The notes: generated from the sequence alone by a model not told the origin. 64,000 bases of DNA from Couchioplanes azureus (GCF_014648355.1 NZ_BMQY01000002.1:580389-644388); one strand, 5' to 3'; shown: positions 13,759 through 21,596, numbered from the stretch's first letter. Numbers and translations: made by a program.

Positions 13759-14676
13759 TCATCGCAGGCCCGCCTCGTAGCAGAGCCGCTCGATCACCTC
13801 GTCGACGTCCACGGGCAGGCCCCGCGAGGTGAACCAGGCCGCCACGTTGCGCACGTCGCGGGCGAGGAACTCGCCGCCCTGCGGGTTGGCGATCACGTCG
13901 ACCACCTGGGGCAGGTCGATGAGCACCAACCGGCCGTCATGGACCAGCGTGTTGTACGGCGACAGGTCCCCGTGGGCCAGCTGCGCACGGGCGAGCACGC
14001 TGAGCGCGTCCACCATCTGGCCCCACAGGTCCTCCAGACCGTCGCGGTCCGGGCGCACCTGGGCCAGGCGCGGTGCCGCCTCGCCGGTCTCCCAGTCGCC
14101 GATGAACTCGAGCATCAGCTCGGTGCCGATCAGCTGCACCGGGTACGGCACCGAGATCGTGCCGCCCTCCTGACCGGCCTGCCAGAGGCGGGACAGCGCC
14201 CCGAACTCGGCGGCCGCCCACTGGCCGGCGATCAGTTCCTTGCCGAAGGCCGTACGGTTGGTCATCGCCCGCATCTCGCGGGACCGGCGCACCCGGCGCC
14301 CTTCGAGATAGCCGGCGTCGCGGTGGAACAGGCGGTGCTCGCCGTCGCGGTAGCGCTTGGCCGCGAGCATGCTGACCTCGCCGGTGCCGGGGACCGCCCG
14401 GCGGACCAGGTGGACGTCGGCTTCCTTGCCGGTCTTGAGCACGCCCAGCTCGGTGTCCACGGCGCCGTGCTCGGTGCGGACCCAGGCGGGTCGCGGTGCG
14501 GGGCCGTGCAGGGCGCCGTCCCAGGTCGACCAGCGGTCGCCGGTCTCGGGCAGATCGGGGTCCTCGGCGAGCCGCGGCTCGAGCCGGCCGCGCCTTACGA
14601 AGTCGGAGTCGTCGTCGTCGAACTTGCGGCGGCCGCGGCGCATGGTGGACGGGCCGGAAGAGTCGTGCTCGCGCAC
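13759..14676 (-). CDS. RIO-type serine protein kinase
   Basis: This ~305-residue RIO1-like kinase would autophosphorylate or phosphorylate proteins with ATP; bacterial substrates are poorly known. An acidic N-terminus (RRKFDDDDSDF) precedes the kinase core: KTGKEADVHLV (nucleotide loop), MLAAKRYRDG with the ATP-binding Lys, HGDLSPYN as catalytic loop (Asp and Asn present) and LIDLPQVVD replacing DFG, as usual in RIO enzymes. Activation and peptide-binding loops are absent, also as expected. GTG at 14676 is chosen because a GAGGAGA Shine-Dalgarno precedes it; the frame is open further upstream but that part looks non-coding. Confidence 0.88.
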   Translation of the reverse strand: MREHDSSGPSTMRRGRRKFDDDDSDFVRRGRLEPRLAEDPDLPETGDRWSTWDGALHGPAPRPAWVRTEHGAVDTELGVLKTGKEADVHLVRRAVPGTGEVSMLAAKRYRDGEHRLFHRDAGYLEGRRVRRSREMRAMTNRTAFGKELIAGQWAAAEFGALSRLWQAGQEGGTISVPYPVQLIGTELMLEFIGDWETGEAAPRLAQVRPDRDGLEDLWGQMVDALSVLARAQLAHGDLSPYNTLVHDGRLVLIDLPQVVDVIANPQGGEFLARDVRNVAAWFTSRGLPVDVDEVIERLCYEAGLR

Positions 14677-14828
14677 TGGAGGGTCTCCTCGGAGAAGGAA
14701 GAAGGAAGTTTCGGAACCTGGGCACGGCGAAGGACAACGACAGCCATGAGGTCCACCCCCTTCTCTTCCGAGGAATCTCGCGGAACACGTACGGGAGCAC
14801 TCTGTCGGGTGATCCCGGGTCACGCAAC

Positions 14829-15479
14829 CTATTTAGTGGTCGCCATGATGGCAGACAGTCCCTGGATGACGTTGCCCACCACGCGGGTCGGCGCGAAGCG
14901 GTTGTCGATCCACTCGCGTCCCCGGTGCAACCACACGCTGGGTAGTCCCATCGCGGCCGCCCCGCCGATGTCGGCCTCCGGGCTGTCGCCGCAGATCCAG
15001 GCCCCGCTCAGCCGCATCCGGACCCGCTGGGCGGCGAGCGCGAAGATGCGCGGGTTGGGCTTGCTCACCCCGGCCTGCTCGGAGATGACCCAGTCGGCGA
15101 TGTAGCGGTCCAGACCGGTGCGCCGGATCCGGGATTCCTGCTGCTCGTGGGGGCCGTTGGTGACCACGACCGGCACCCAGCCGGCGTCGCCGGCGATCTG
15201 CAGCGCGCAGGCGACCAGAGGGTCGAGGCGCTCGTAGGCGAGCGGCCCCTCGTGCAGCTCCTCCAGCAGGTCGATGGAGGGGATGTCGAGCTGGTAGCGG
15301 TCGCGGATCAGGTCGGCGAGGTCCCACCGCGAGGTGAGCCCGTCGGCATCCACGGACAGTAGCCAGTCGAGATCCTCCTGTGGTGCCGCGATCTCGTCGA
15401 GGAAGCCCTTCGCCCACAACTTGAACGCACCGCTGCGATCGAGCAGGGTGTCGTCCAGGGCGAGGAAGACGAGAGGCAC
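14829..15479 (-). CDS. HAD-superfamily hydrolase-like protein lacking the nucleophile Asp
   Basis: This ~216-residue protein has the haloacid dehalogenase fold with a helical cap, usually a phosphatase. Motif II (VVVTNG, Thr), motif III (Lys in SKPNPRIF) and motif IV (GDSPEADIGG) are intact. Motif I reads FLALDDTLLDR where the family has DxDxT: the first Asp, which forms the phospho-intermediate, is Ala (codon GCC). The protein may be catalytically dead or have another role. GTG at 15479 is chosen because TACAGT lies 6 nt upstream and it places motif I at the usual distance from the N-terminus. Divergent from the AcnR-like gene. Confidence 0.85.
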   Translation of the reverse strand: MPLVFLALDDTLLDRSGAFKLWAKGFLDEIAAPQEDLDWLLSVDADGLTSRWDLADLIRDRYQLDIPSIDLLEELHEGPLAYERLDPLVACALQIAGDAGWVPVVVTNGPHEQQESRIRRTGLDRYIADWVISEQAGVSKPNPRIFALAAQRVRMRLSGAWICGDSPEADIGGAAAMGLPSVWLHRGREWIDNRFAPTRVVGNVIQGLSAIMATTK

Positions 15480-15485
15480 CCGGGC

Positions 15486-15491
15486 ACTGTA
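15486..15491 (-). promoter_or_regulatory. -10 element of a leaderless transcript (HAD gene)
   Basis: TACAGT on the minus strand is 6 nt before the GTG at 15479; no Shine-Dalgarno is present. Confidence 0.5.
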
Positions 15492-15590
15492 CGTGAGTGA
15501 ATACGGCAGCGAACAGCCCACGAGTGCTATCCAGGGTCCGTCTGCCGGGTCTTTTTGCACCATCAGGAGGCTGAGGCTCCGGCTGCCAAG

Positions 15591-15602
15591 CCGTACGTAC
15601 GG
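15591..15602. promoter_or_regulatory. Palindrome upstream of the AcnR-like gene
   Basis: CCGTACGTACGG is a perfect 12-bp palindrome 38 nt before the regulator's GTG, in the region shared with the HAD gene. It contains ACGTACGG, which also overlaps the acnA -10 hexamer. Candidate autoregulatory operator; inference. Confidence 0.4.
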
Positions 15603-15640
15603 ATTGCAAGCGCGCCGGGCGGCGTGACACCATCGCTTCC

Positions 15641-16216
15641 GTGCCCAGGGTAAGCCAGGACCAGCTAGAGGCCCGCCGCCACGAAATCCTCGCCGCGGCC
15701 CGCGGATGCTTCGCGCGGTACGGCTACGAGGGCGCCACCGTGCGCCGCCTCGAGGAGGCCACGGGCCTGTCCCGGGGCGCGATCTTCCACCATTTCCGGG
15801 ACAAGGACTCGCTGTTCCTCGCGGTCGCCGAGGACGACGCCGCCGCGATGGTCGAGACCGTCGCCCGCAACGGTCTCGTCCAGGTGATGCGCGACCTGCT
15901 GGAGCGGGCCGGGGCCAGCGGCGACACCGCGGGCTGGCTCGGCACCCAGCTGGAGGTCTCCCGGCGGCTGCGCACCGACCCCGAGTTCGCCCAGCGCTGG
16001 AGCGAGCGGGCCGCGGCGGTCGAGGCCGCCACCCGGGAGCGCCTGCAGCGCCAGCGCGACGCCCGCGTGCTGCGCGACGACGTGCCGGTCGACGTGCTGA
16101 CGCAGTTCCTCGAGCTGGCGTACGACGGGCTCGTGCTGCACCTGGCCACCGGCCGCCCGCCGGGCGAGCTGGGCCGGGTCCTCGACGTCGTGGAGGAAGC
16201 CGTCAGGCGGCCGTGA
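15641..16216 (+). CDS. acnR: TetR-family regulator, AcnR-like aconitase repressor
   Basis: This 191-residue TetR regulator has the N-terminal HTH at ~12-58 with RYGYEGATVRRLEEATGLSR and GAIFHHFRDKDSLFLAVA. These segments are nearly identical to what I recall of Corynebacterium glutamicum AcnR, which represses acn. The ligand domain also matches (ARNGLVQVMRDLLE, LRTDPEF, DVPVDVLTQFLE, LATG, VLDVVEEAVR). In corynebacteria acnR directly follows acn; here three genes intervene (one + strand, two - strand), so the link is loosened but not lost. Start GTG 15641, no clear Shine-Dalgarno. Citrate responsiveness is known for the corynebacterial protein, not shown here. Confidence 0.85.
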   Translation: MPRVSQDQLEARRHEILAAARGCFARYGYEGATVRRLEEATGLSRGAIFHHFRDKDSLFLAVAEDDAAAMVETVARNGLVQVMRDLLERAGASGDTAGWLGTQLEVSRRLRTDPEFAQRWSERAAAVEAATRERLQRQRDARVLRDDVPVDVLTQFLELAYDGLVLHLATGRPPGELGRVLDVVEEAVRRP

Positions 16217-16225
16217 CCTGAATGT

Positions 16226-16240
16226 TGCACTGATCTGCAC
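16226..16240. promoter_or_regulatory. TGCAC direct repeat ahead of the MNIO operon
   Basis: TGCAC-TGATC-TGCAC lies in the 61-nt gap between acnR and the membrane protein, 37 nt before the ATG. It may be an operator or part of the promoter (TTGCAC). Weak evidence. Confidence 0.25.
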
Positions 16241-16277
16241 AATGAGGGCCAGCAACCCTGCGAACACGGGAGGTCAC

Positions 16278-17201
16278 ATGGCCCTCGCAGCACAAGGCGA
16301 CACCTGGGGCATCTCCGGCCCGGCCTTCCTCCTGCTCTACGTCGCCGCCATGGTCGCGGTGGCGGTCATCGCGGTCGTCCACCGCCGCCTCCTGTTCTCC
16401 GGTCCCCGCGACGCCTCCGTCGACACGCTCGGTCCGCAGCAGGTGGCATACCTGAACGGCGGCGACAAGCTCGCCGTCTACGCATCCCTCGGCGGGCTGC
16501 GCGGTGCGGGAGCCATCGACAGCTCGGCGGGCAGCAAACTGAAGCAGAGCGGTCCCATGCCCGCCGGCGTCACCCCGCTCGACACCGCCGTCTACAACGC
16601 CGCGGGCCGGCGGATCCCGGTCCGTCAGGTCCTCGCCGACTCGTGGGTGCGCTCGGCACTCGACCAGCTGCGCGCCGGCCTGGAGGCGAACGGCCTCGCC
16701 GTCAGCGCGGCACAGACGCGCGCGGCCCGGTCCTGGCTCTTCGCCGGCCTGGCCCTGATCGCCCTGGGCGCCGCCCGGCTGGCCGCCGGAATCGCCAACG
16801 ACAAGCCGGTCGGCTTCCTCGTCGTCGCCCTGATCCCCGCCGTCGTCCTCACGATCTTCCTGGGCCGGGCCAACCGCCGGGCCACCGCGGTGGCGCGCAA
16901 GGGGATGGCCGACCTGCGGCGCCGGTACGACCACCTGGCGCCCCACCAGTCGCCGTCCTACGCGACCTACGGCGCGGCGGGTGCGGCGATGGGCGTGGCC
17001 CTGTTCGGCGCGGCGTCGCTCTACACCATGGACCCGGCCTTCGCGGCGGAGGCGGAGATCCAGCGCCTCAACGCCACCGGCAGCCCCAGCACCTGGACCT
17101 CCACCAGCTCCTGCGGCAGCAGCAGCTCCTCCTGCAGCAGCGGCAGCAGCTCCTGCGGTGGCGGCGGCGGGTGCGGAGGCGGCGGCGGGTGCGGCGGGTG
17201 A
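16278..17201 (+). CDS. TIGR04222-type membrane protein with Cys-rich Gly/Ser tail
   Basis: This 307-residue protein has a hydrophobic segment at ~15-34 (FLLLYVAAMVAVAVIAVV), a soluble domain (~40-145, with TPLDTAVYNAAG), two close membrane segments (~147-192) and a fourth (~228-248). The last 31 residues are almost only Ser, Gly and Cys, with Cys at 279, 286, 293, 299 and 305, spaced by 6, 6, 5 and 5 residues, ending CGG. This layout matches what I recall of family TIGR04222, whose members end in such tails and sit beside DUF692 genes. The tail looks like a modifiable substrate region. ATG 16278 has GGGAGG upstream; its stop overlaps the next start (GTGA). Function is unknown. Confidence 0.85.
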   Translation: MALAAQGDTWGISGPAFLLLYVAAMVAVAVIAVVHRRLLFSGPRDASVDTLGPQQVAYLNGGDKLAVYASLGGLRGAGAIDSSAGSKLKQSGPMPAGVTPLDTAVYNAAGRRIPVRQVLADSWVRSALDQLRAGLEANGLAVSAAQTRAARSWLFAGLALIALGAARLAAGIANDKPVGFLVVALIPAVVLTIFLGRANRRATAVARKGMADLRRRYDHLAPHQSPSYATYGAAGAAMGVALFGAASLYTMDPAFAAEAEIQRLNATGSPSTWTSTSSCGSSSSSCSSGSSSCGGGGGCGGGGGCGG

Positions 17202-18019
17202 ACCTGCCCGCGTACGGCGTCGGCATCGGCTGGCGCCCCGAGATCTCCGGCTACGTGGCCGCGCTGCCCGGGCTGCGCTTCACCGAGGTCGTCGCCGAGT
17301 CGCTGCACGCGCACGCCGAACTGCCCCGAGGCCTCGCCGAGCTGCGCGCACGCGGCGTCTCGGTGGTGCCGCACGGCGTCAAGCTCTCCCTCGGCGGCGC
17401 GGAGCCGGTCGACCCCGCCCGGGTCGGCCACCTGGCGGCGGTCGCCCGGCGCCTCGATGCCCCGCTGGTCAGCGAGCACATCGCGTTCGTACGGGCGGGC
17501 GGGGTGGAGGCCGGGCACCTGCTCCCCGTGCCCCGCAGCCGGGAGGCCGTCGACGCGGTGGTCGCCAACGTGCGGCGTACCCGCGAGGAGCTGGACGTGC
17601 CGCTCGCCCTCGAACCGATCGCCGCCCTGTTCGACTGGCCGGACGACGAGCTCGACGAGGGTGCGTTCCTGACCGAGATCCTCGAGCGTACGGACGCCCT
17701 GCTGCTGCTCGACGTGGCTAACGTGTACGCCAACGCGCGTAACCGCGGCACCGACCCGGCCGCCCTGCTCGACCGGCTGCCGCTCGACCGGATCGCCTAC
17801 TGCCACGTGGCCGGCGGCTCGGCGCACGACGGCGTCTACCACGACACGCACACCGACGCGGTGCCGCGGGAGGTGCTCGACCTCGTCGCGGAGCTCTGCC
17901 GACGGCACCGGCCCCCGGCGCTGATGCTGGAACGCGACGGCGCCTACCCGCCCGCCGCCGAGCTGTCTGCCGAGCTGGACGCGATCGCCGCCGCGTCCGG
18001 ATATCCGGTGGTCACATGA
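17198..18019 (+). CDS. DUF692 / MNIO family (multinuclear non-heme iron oxidase)
   Basis: This 273-residue TIM-barrel protein belongs to DUF692, now called MNIO, whose studied members (MbnB, TglH and others) use two or three iron ions to modify cysteines of ribosomal peptides. Likely ligands are visible in order: VVPHGVKLSL, SEHIAF, LALEPIAAL, LLLDVANVYANA, CHVAGGSAHDG with HDTHTD, and LERDG. All family positions appear intact. It starts at GTG 17198 inside the preceding stop (4-nt overlap) and overlaps the next gene the same way, implying coupled translation. The neighbouring Cys-rich tail is the obvious candidate substrate; this is inference from context. Confidence 0.92.
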   Translation: MNLPAYGVGIGWRPEISGYVAALPGLRFTEVVAESLHAHAELPRGLAELRARGVSVVPHGVKLSLGGAEPVDPARVGHLAAVARRLDAPLVSEHIAFVRAGGVEAGHLLPVPRSREAVDAVVANVRRTREELDVPLALEPIAALFDWPDDELDEGAFLTEILERTDALLLLDVANVYANARNRGTDPAALLDRLPLDRIAYCHVAGGSAHDGVYHDTHTDAVPREVLDLVAELCRRHRPPALMLERDGAYPPAAELSAELDAIAAASGYPVVT

Positions 18020-18453
18020 CGTCCCTGGCCGAACGGCAAGCGGCGCTCGTCGCGGCGCTGACCTCGGGCGCGCCCGTACCCCCGGGTTTCGACGCCCGGC
18101 TGGTCGGGATCGCCCGGGTCGCGCTGCTGCGCAAGCGGGCCGGCGAGGTCGCACGGCAGTGGCCCGAGCTGGCCGCGGCCCTCGGCCCGCGGTGGCCGGA
18201 CGTGTGGGCCGGGTGGGCCGCGCACCGCCCGACCCAGGGTTCGCTGCGCGACGGCTGGGACCTGGCCCGCGACCTCGCCGGCCGGGGCGACCTGCCCCCG
18301 GCCGCCGCGGCCGAGCTCGCCACCCGCGAGGCGGCGATGCGCTACGACGGCCGGTCGGCGCCGCAGACCCGCCGCCTGCCCGCACTGCGCCGCGCCGGCG
18401 GCTGCCTCGCTCTCCAGGCCGGCGGCCGGGTACGCGTCCTACGCCGCCCCTGA
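18016..18453 (+). CDS. Partner protein of the MNIO oxidase (unknown function)
   Basis: This 145-residue protein starts at an ATG overlapping the oxidase stop (ATGA). It is largely helical: LAERQAALVAALTSG, ARVALLRKRAGEVARQWPEL, then a short C-terminal Arg-rich strand segment (RYDGRSAP, RAGGCLALQAGGRVRVLRRP). MNIO enzymes commonly need a small partner that binds the substrate leader, and this gene has the right position. It is not a clear match to the usual DUF2063 partner; it resembles a short protein found beside DUF692 in streptomycetes. Its last 15 nt overlap the convergent HEAT-like gene. Confidence 0.7.
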   Translation: MTSLAERQAALVAALTSGAPVPPGFDARLVGIARVALLRKRAGEVARQWPELAAALGPRWPDVWAGWAAHRPTQGSLRDGWDLARDLAGRGDLPPAAAAELATREAAMRYDGRSAPQTRRLPALRRAGGCLALQAGGRVRVLRRP

Positions 18454-19818
18454 GCCGCCGCTGCCCGTCGCCGTGGCGCGGGCCGTCGCGAGCAGCCGGT
18501 CGCGCAGCAGCTCGTCGTTGACGACGATGTCGTCGTCGGCGCCGCCGACGGTCAGCCGCTCGTCGCGCGCGGCCAGCCGGGCCGCCTCCGCCGTCGCGCC
18601 CAGCTCGTGCAGCAGGGCGACCGCCGCGGCCGGGCGCCGGCCCTCCTCGACCGCCCGCGCCGCGACCGGCACCAGCTCGCCGGCCGCGGCGCCGAGCCGC
18701 CACAGCGCACCGGCCGCCGCCACACCGGCCCACGGGTCGTCCAGCAGGGCTCGCAGCTCCGGCACCCAGACGGCCATCTCTCCCCGCCATCCGCCGCCGC
18801 TCGCCCCGGGACCGGCCGCGGCCAGGTCGGCCACCACGGCGGCGGCCAGCACCGCGCGGTGCCCACCGGCGGTGAGGACGGCGTGCAGGGTCGGCAGCGC
18901 CGCGGTGGTGTCCCCCGTCGCGGCGATCACCACCTGGGCCGCGAGGACCTGCGCGGCGCACTGGGGCGGGGCGGCGGCGGCCTCCCCGGTCAGCAGCAGC
19001 TCGAACTCGGGCACCAGCGGCAGCGCCAGCGGGCCGAGCAGCGCGACCACGCCGGGCGGCACGGGCGGCCGCGCGGTCAGCAGGGCCCGCAGGGCGGGCG
19101 TGGGGTCACCGGTGAGCCGGAACAACGCGGTGGCGGCCGGCAGTCCCCCGGGCCGGGACGCGGCCGCCCGCAGGCCGGGAACCATCGGCGCACCGAGATG
19201 ACCCGCGGCGAGCAGCGCCCGGGTCGCCGCCCCCGGCGCATGCGGCAGGGCATCGAGCAGTTCCGGCACCGTCTCCCGGGCGTCGGTTCCCCACCGGGCC
19301 ACGATCTCGCACAAGGTTGCGAGGGCGCCCGCTCCCCCGGCAGCCTCGCCGGCGCTTTCCCCGGCAGCCTCCCCGCGGCCACTCTCCGCGCGGGCGATGA
19401 GGGTGGCCAGGCGGCGGCGGACGGTGTCACGGACCTCGGGCGGGCACGGCAGCGGCATCAGGGCGTGTGGCAGCAGGGCGGCGCCCTCGCAAACGACCGG
19501 GTCGACCCAGCGCGGGTCACCGATCAGCATGAGCGTCTCGACCGCCCGGCGCCGCGTCGCCGGCTCCGGCGCCGCGGCCGCCGCCTCGCCGAGGAAGCCG
19601 GCATACCGCGCCGCGGCCCGGCCGCACCGGCGCAGGGCCACCACCGCGTCGTCCCGCGAGCGCGGATCGTGCACCAAGGGCTCCAGCAACGGTACGAGCC
19701 GCGCGGGCGCCGACCGGGCCGCCTGGCAGCGCGCGGTCAGCTCCCCGAGGGCGGCACGGCGGGCCTCGGGGTCCGTCCCGGTCAATGCCGCCTGGTCCAC
19801 CCCGTCGTCGTCGAGCAC
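18439..19818 (-). CDS. HEAT-like repeat protein of unknown function
   Basis: This 459-residue protein is Ala/Leu-rich and made of repeated helical pairs such as EARRAALGELTARC, DAVVALRRCGRAAARYAGFL, ALATLCEIVARWG and VPELLDALPHAPGAATRALLAAGHLG. The pattern suggests an alpha-solenoid scaffold without catalytic motifs. A SGEAAGE-type acidic linker sits near residues 150-165. The start is GTG 19818, with TAGGGT 6 nt upstream and no Shine-Dalgarno. Its 3' end overlaps the MNIO partner gene by 15 nt on the opposite strand. No partner can be named. Confidence 0.65.
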   Translation of the reverse strand: MLDDDGVDQAALTGTDPEARRAALGELTARCQAARSAPARLVPLLEPLVHDPRSRDDAVVALRRCGRAAARYAGFLGEAAAAAPEPATRRRAVETLMLIGDPRWVDPVVCEGAALLPHALMPLPCPPEVRDTVRRRLATLIARAESGRGEAAGESAGEAAGGAGALATLCEIVARWGTDARETVPELLDALPHAPGAATRALLAAGHLGAPMVPGLRAAASRPGGLPAATALFRLTGDPTPALRALLTARPPVPPGVVALLGPLALPLVPEFELLLTGEAAAAPPQCAAQVLAAQVVIAATGDTTAALPTLHAVLTAGGHRAVLAAAVVADLAAAGPGASGGGWRGEMAVWVPELRALLDDPWAGVAAAGALWRLGAAAGELVPVAARAVEEGRRPAAAVALLHELGATAEAARLAARDERLTVGGADDDIVVNDELLRDRLLATARATATGSGGSGAA

Positions 19819-19824
19819 CGGGGC

Positions 19825-19830
19825 ACCCTA
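19825..19830 (-). promoter_or_regulatory. -10 element of a leaderless transcript (HEAT-like gene)
   Basis: TAGGGT on the minus strand lies 6 nt before the GTG at 19818. Confidence 0.5.
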
Positions 19831-19893
19831 CCCGTCACGACCCGCATGTCGTCGCACTCGTGCCGCCGCGGTGAGCCTCCCCGGCGGTGATGG

Positions 19894-19899
19894 CAGGAT
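19894..19899 (+). promoter_or_regulatory. -10 element of a leaderless transcript (SDR gene)
   Basis: CAGGAT lies 6 nt before the ATG at 19906. AGGA could instead act as a weak Shine-Dalgarno. Confidence 0.4.
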
Positions 19900-19905
19900 C
19901 GGGGT

Positions 19906-20661
19906 ATGGATCTGGGCCTCGCCGACCGCGTCTACGTCCTCACCGGAGCCTCGCGGGGCCTCGGCTTCGCCACCGCGCAAGCCCTCGTGGCCGACGGCGC
20001 GCGGGTCGTGATCTCCTCCCGGTCGCCCGCCGGGGTCGAGGCGGCCACCGCCGCGCTCGGCGACGCCGCCGCCGGGGTGGCCGCCGACCTCGCCGATCCG
20101 GGCACGCCGGAGCTGCTGCTGCGCACCGCCACCGAACGGTTCGGCCGCTGCGACGGCGCGCTGATCTCGGTGGGCGGCCCGGCCCAGGGCACCGCCGCCT
20201 CCCGCACCGACGACGAGTGGCGCGCCGCCTTCGAGACGGTCTTCCTCGGCGCGGTGCGGGCCGCGCGCACCTTCGCGGCAACGCTGCCGGCCGGAGGCGC
20301 GATCGGCTTCGTCCTGTCCACGTCGGCGCGGACGCCGATCCCGGGCCTGGGCCTGTCCAACGGTCTGCGCCCCGGCCTGGCCGGCGTCGCCAAGGACATG
20401 GCCGACGAGTACGGCCCCCGCGGCGTCCGCGTCCTCAGCCTGCTCCCCGGCCGCGTACTGACCGACCGCAACCGGGAACTGTTCGCGGCCACCGGCGACC
20501 CGGAGCGCGCGGCGGCGGAGGCGGCCGCGGCCGTCCCCCTCGGCCGGCTCGGCGAGCCCGAGGAGTTCGGCCGGGTGGCGGCGTTCCTGCTCTCCCCGGC
20601 GGCGAGCTACCTGACCGGCATCTCGGTCCCCGTCGACGGCGGCGCGCTGCGCACGCTCTGA
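19906..20661 (+). CDS. SDR-family oxidoreductase-like protein with altered active site
   Basis: This 251-residue short-chain dehydrogenase has the cofactor motif TGASRGLG (residues ~13-20), a D-L pair in AADLADP and a VGGPAQG strand. The active-site region reads STSARTP...LSNGLRPGL: where classic SDRs have YxxxK, this has SxxxR. Such a subgroup, similar to 3-oxoacyl-ACP reductases but without the standard catalytic residues, is known. The C-terminal LTGISVPVDGGALRTL is typical. It may bind NAD(P)H without normal catalysis or use other residues. Monocistronic. Confidence 0.85.
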   Translation: MDLGLADRVYVLTGASRGLGFATAQALVADGARVVISSRSPAGVEAATAALGDAAAGVAADLADPGTPELLLRTATERFGRCDGALISVGGPAQGTAASRTDDEWRAAFETVFLGAVRAARTFAATLPAGGAIGFVLSTSARTPIPGLGLSNGLRPGLAGVAKDMADEYGPRGVRVLSLLPGRVLTDRNRELFAATGDPERAAAEAAAAVPLGRLGEPEEFGRVAAFLLSPAASYLTGISVPVDGGALRTL

Positions 20662-20713
20662 TCCGGCCGATGGCCGGCGGCGCCGGGCCGGAGCGCCGGG
20701 CCAGGGCGCGAAG

Positions 20714-20807
20714 GACGCGCCGGTGCTCAGTGCACCGGTCCGTAGGGCGCGTGGGACGCGCCGGTGCTCAGTGCACCGGTCCGTAGGGCGCGTGGGACGC
20801 GCCGGTG
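20714..20807. repeat. 41-bp tandem duplication across a gene 3' end
   Basis: Two exact 41-bp copies (20714-20754, 20755-20795) and a 12-nt third start (20796-20807) span the last codons and stop of the VanX-type gene. Each copy holds the 3' coding end, the stop and a few following bases. Since 41 is not a multiple of 3, the outer copy is in another frame and untranslated. Confidence 0.95.
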
Positions 20808-21406
20808 AGCAGGGCCCAGTAGCGGTCGCCGTAGGACCAGTGCCACCACTCGGTCGGATAGTTCACCATGCCCACCGCGGAGAGCGCGTCGCTCAGCAGC
20901 CGCCGGTTCTCGACCGCCGCGGCCGGGATGTTGCGGGCGCCGGTGAAGCAGGCGTTGTCGCACTCGACCGGGGTCGCGTCGATCGGCGTACCCATGTCGA
21001 GCTCTTCGCCGTCCGCCGTGCACAGGGTGAGATCGACGGCGCCGCCGGTGCTGTGCGGGGCCACCTCGACCGGGGAGACGAACTTGCTCGTCTCCACCAG
21101 CAGCCGCCCGTCCGGCCAGGACGGGTGGAGCCGGCGCAGCTCGTCGCGGTACCGGGTCCAGATGGCGTGCTGCGTCGCGTACGGCCGATATCCCTCGACG
21201 ATCAGCAGGCGCAGCCCCTCGGGCAGTTTGCGCTGGGCGTCCACCAGCCGCGACGCGACCTCGGCGCGCAACCGGGCGTAGGAGCCCTCGCCGTCGGCGG
21301 CGCGGCCGTCGAGCCGCAGCTCCGGCACGTCGCGCACGTCGATCATCGGCTCGCCGCCGTCCTCGCTGGGCACCGCGGCGACGCGGGGGTCGGAGAGCAG
21401 GATCAT
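20768..21406 (-). CDS. D-Ala-D-Ala dipeptidase, VanX family (M15D)
   Basis: This ~212-residue zinc peptidase would hydrolyse D-alanyl-D-alanine or related muropeptide ends. The zinc site is visible: His and Asp in APHSTGGAVDLTL, catalytic Glu and third His in TEWWHWSYGDRYWA. YRPYATQHAIW is the usual active-site Arg/Tyr strand. There is no signal peptide, so it is probably cytoplasmic as VanX is. No vanH or vanA neighbour is present, so a housekeeping or glycopeptide self-protection role cannot be separated. The start is ATG 21406 or GTG 21415 (GGGAA upstream of the latter). Confidence 0.88.
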   Translation of the reverse strand: MILLSDPRVAAVPSEDGGEPMIDVRDVPELRLDGRAADGEGSYARLRAEVASRLVDAQRKLPEGLRLLIVEGYRPYATQHAIWTRYRDELRRLHPSWPDGRLLVETSKFVSPVEVAPHSTGGAVDLTLCTADGEELDMGTPIDATPVECDNACFTGARNIPAAAVENRRLLSDALSAVGMVNYPTEWWHWSYGDRYWALLTGASHAPYGPVH

Positions 21407-21596
21407 CGCGCGCACGCCGTTCCCGCGAGGCGTCCGGGCGCGGTCCCGTCGTGCGCCGTGCCACCCGGCATGGTGTCGAGCTCGTTCACGTCCACCGTCC
21501 CGCCGCCTCAGGCCCGCGACCAGCGTCGTGCGGAGCGTCGGTCGGGCGCCGCGTTTGCTCCTCGAACCACCCGTACGGGGTGGCACGCCGCCTCGT

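Noticed and set aside
20768-21406. A glycopeptide-resistance (vanHAX) cluster around the VanX-type gene
   Set aside because: No D-lactate dehydrogenase, D-Ala-D-Lac ligase or VanRS pair is nearby.
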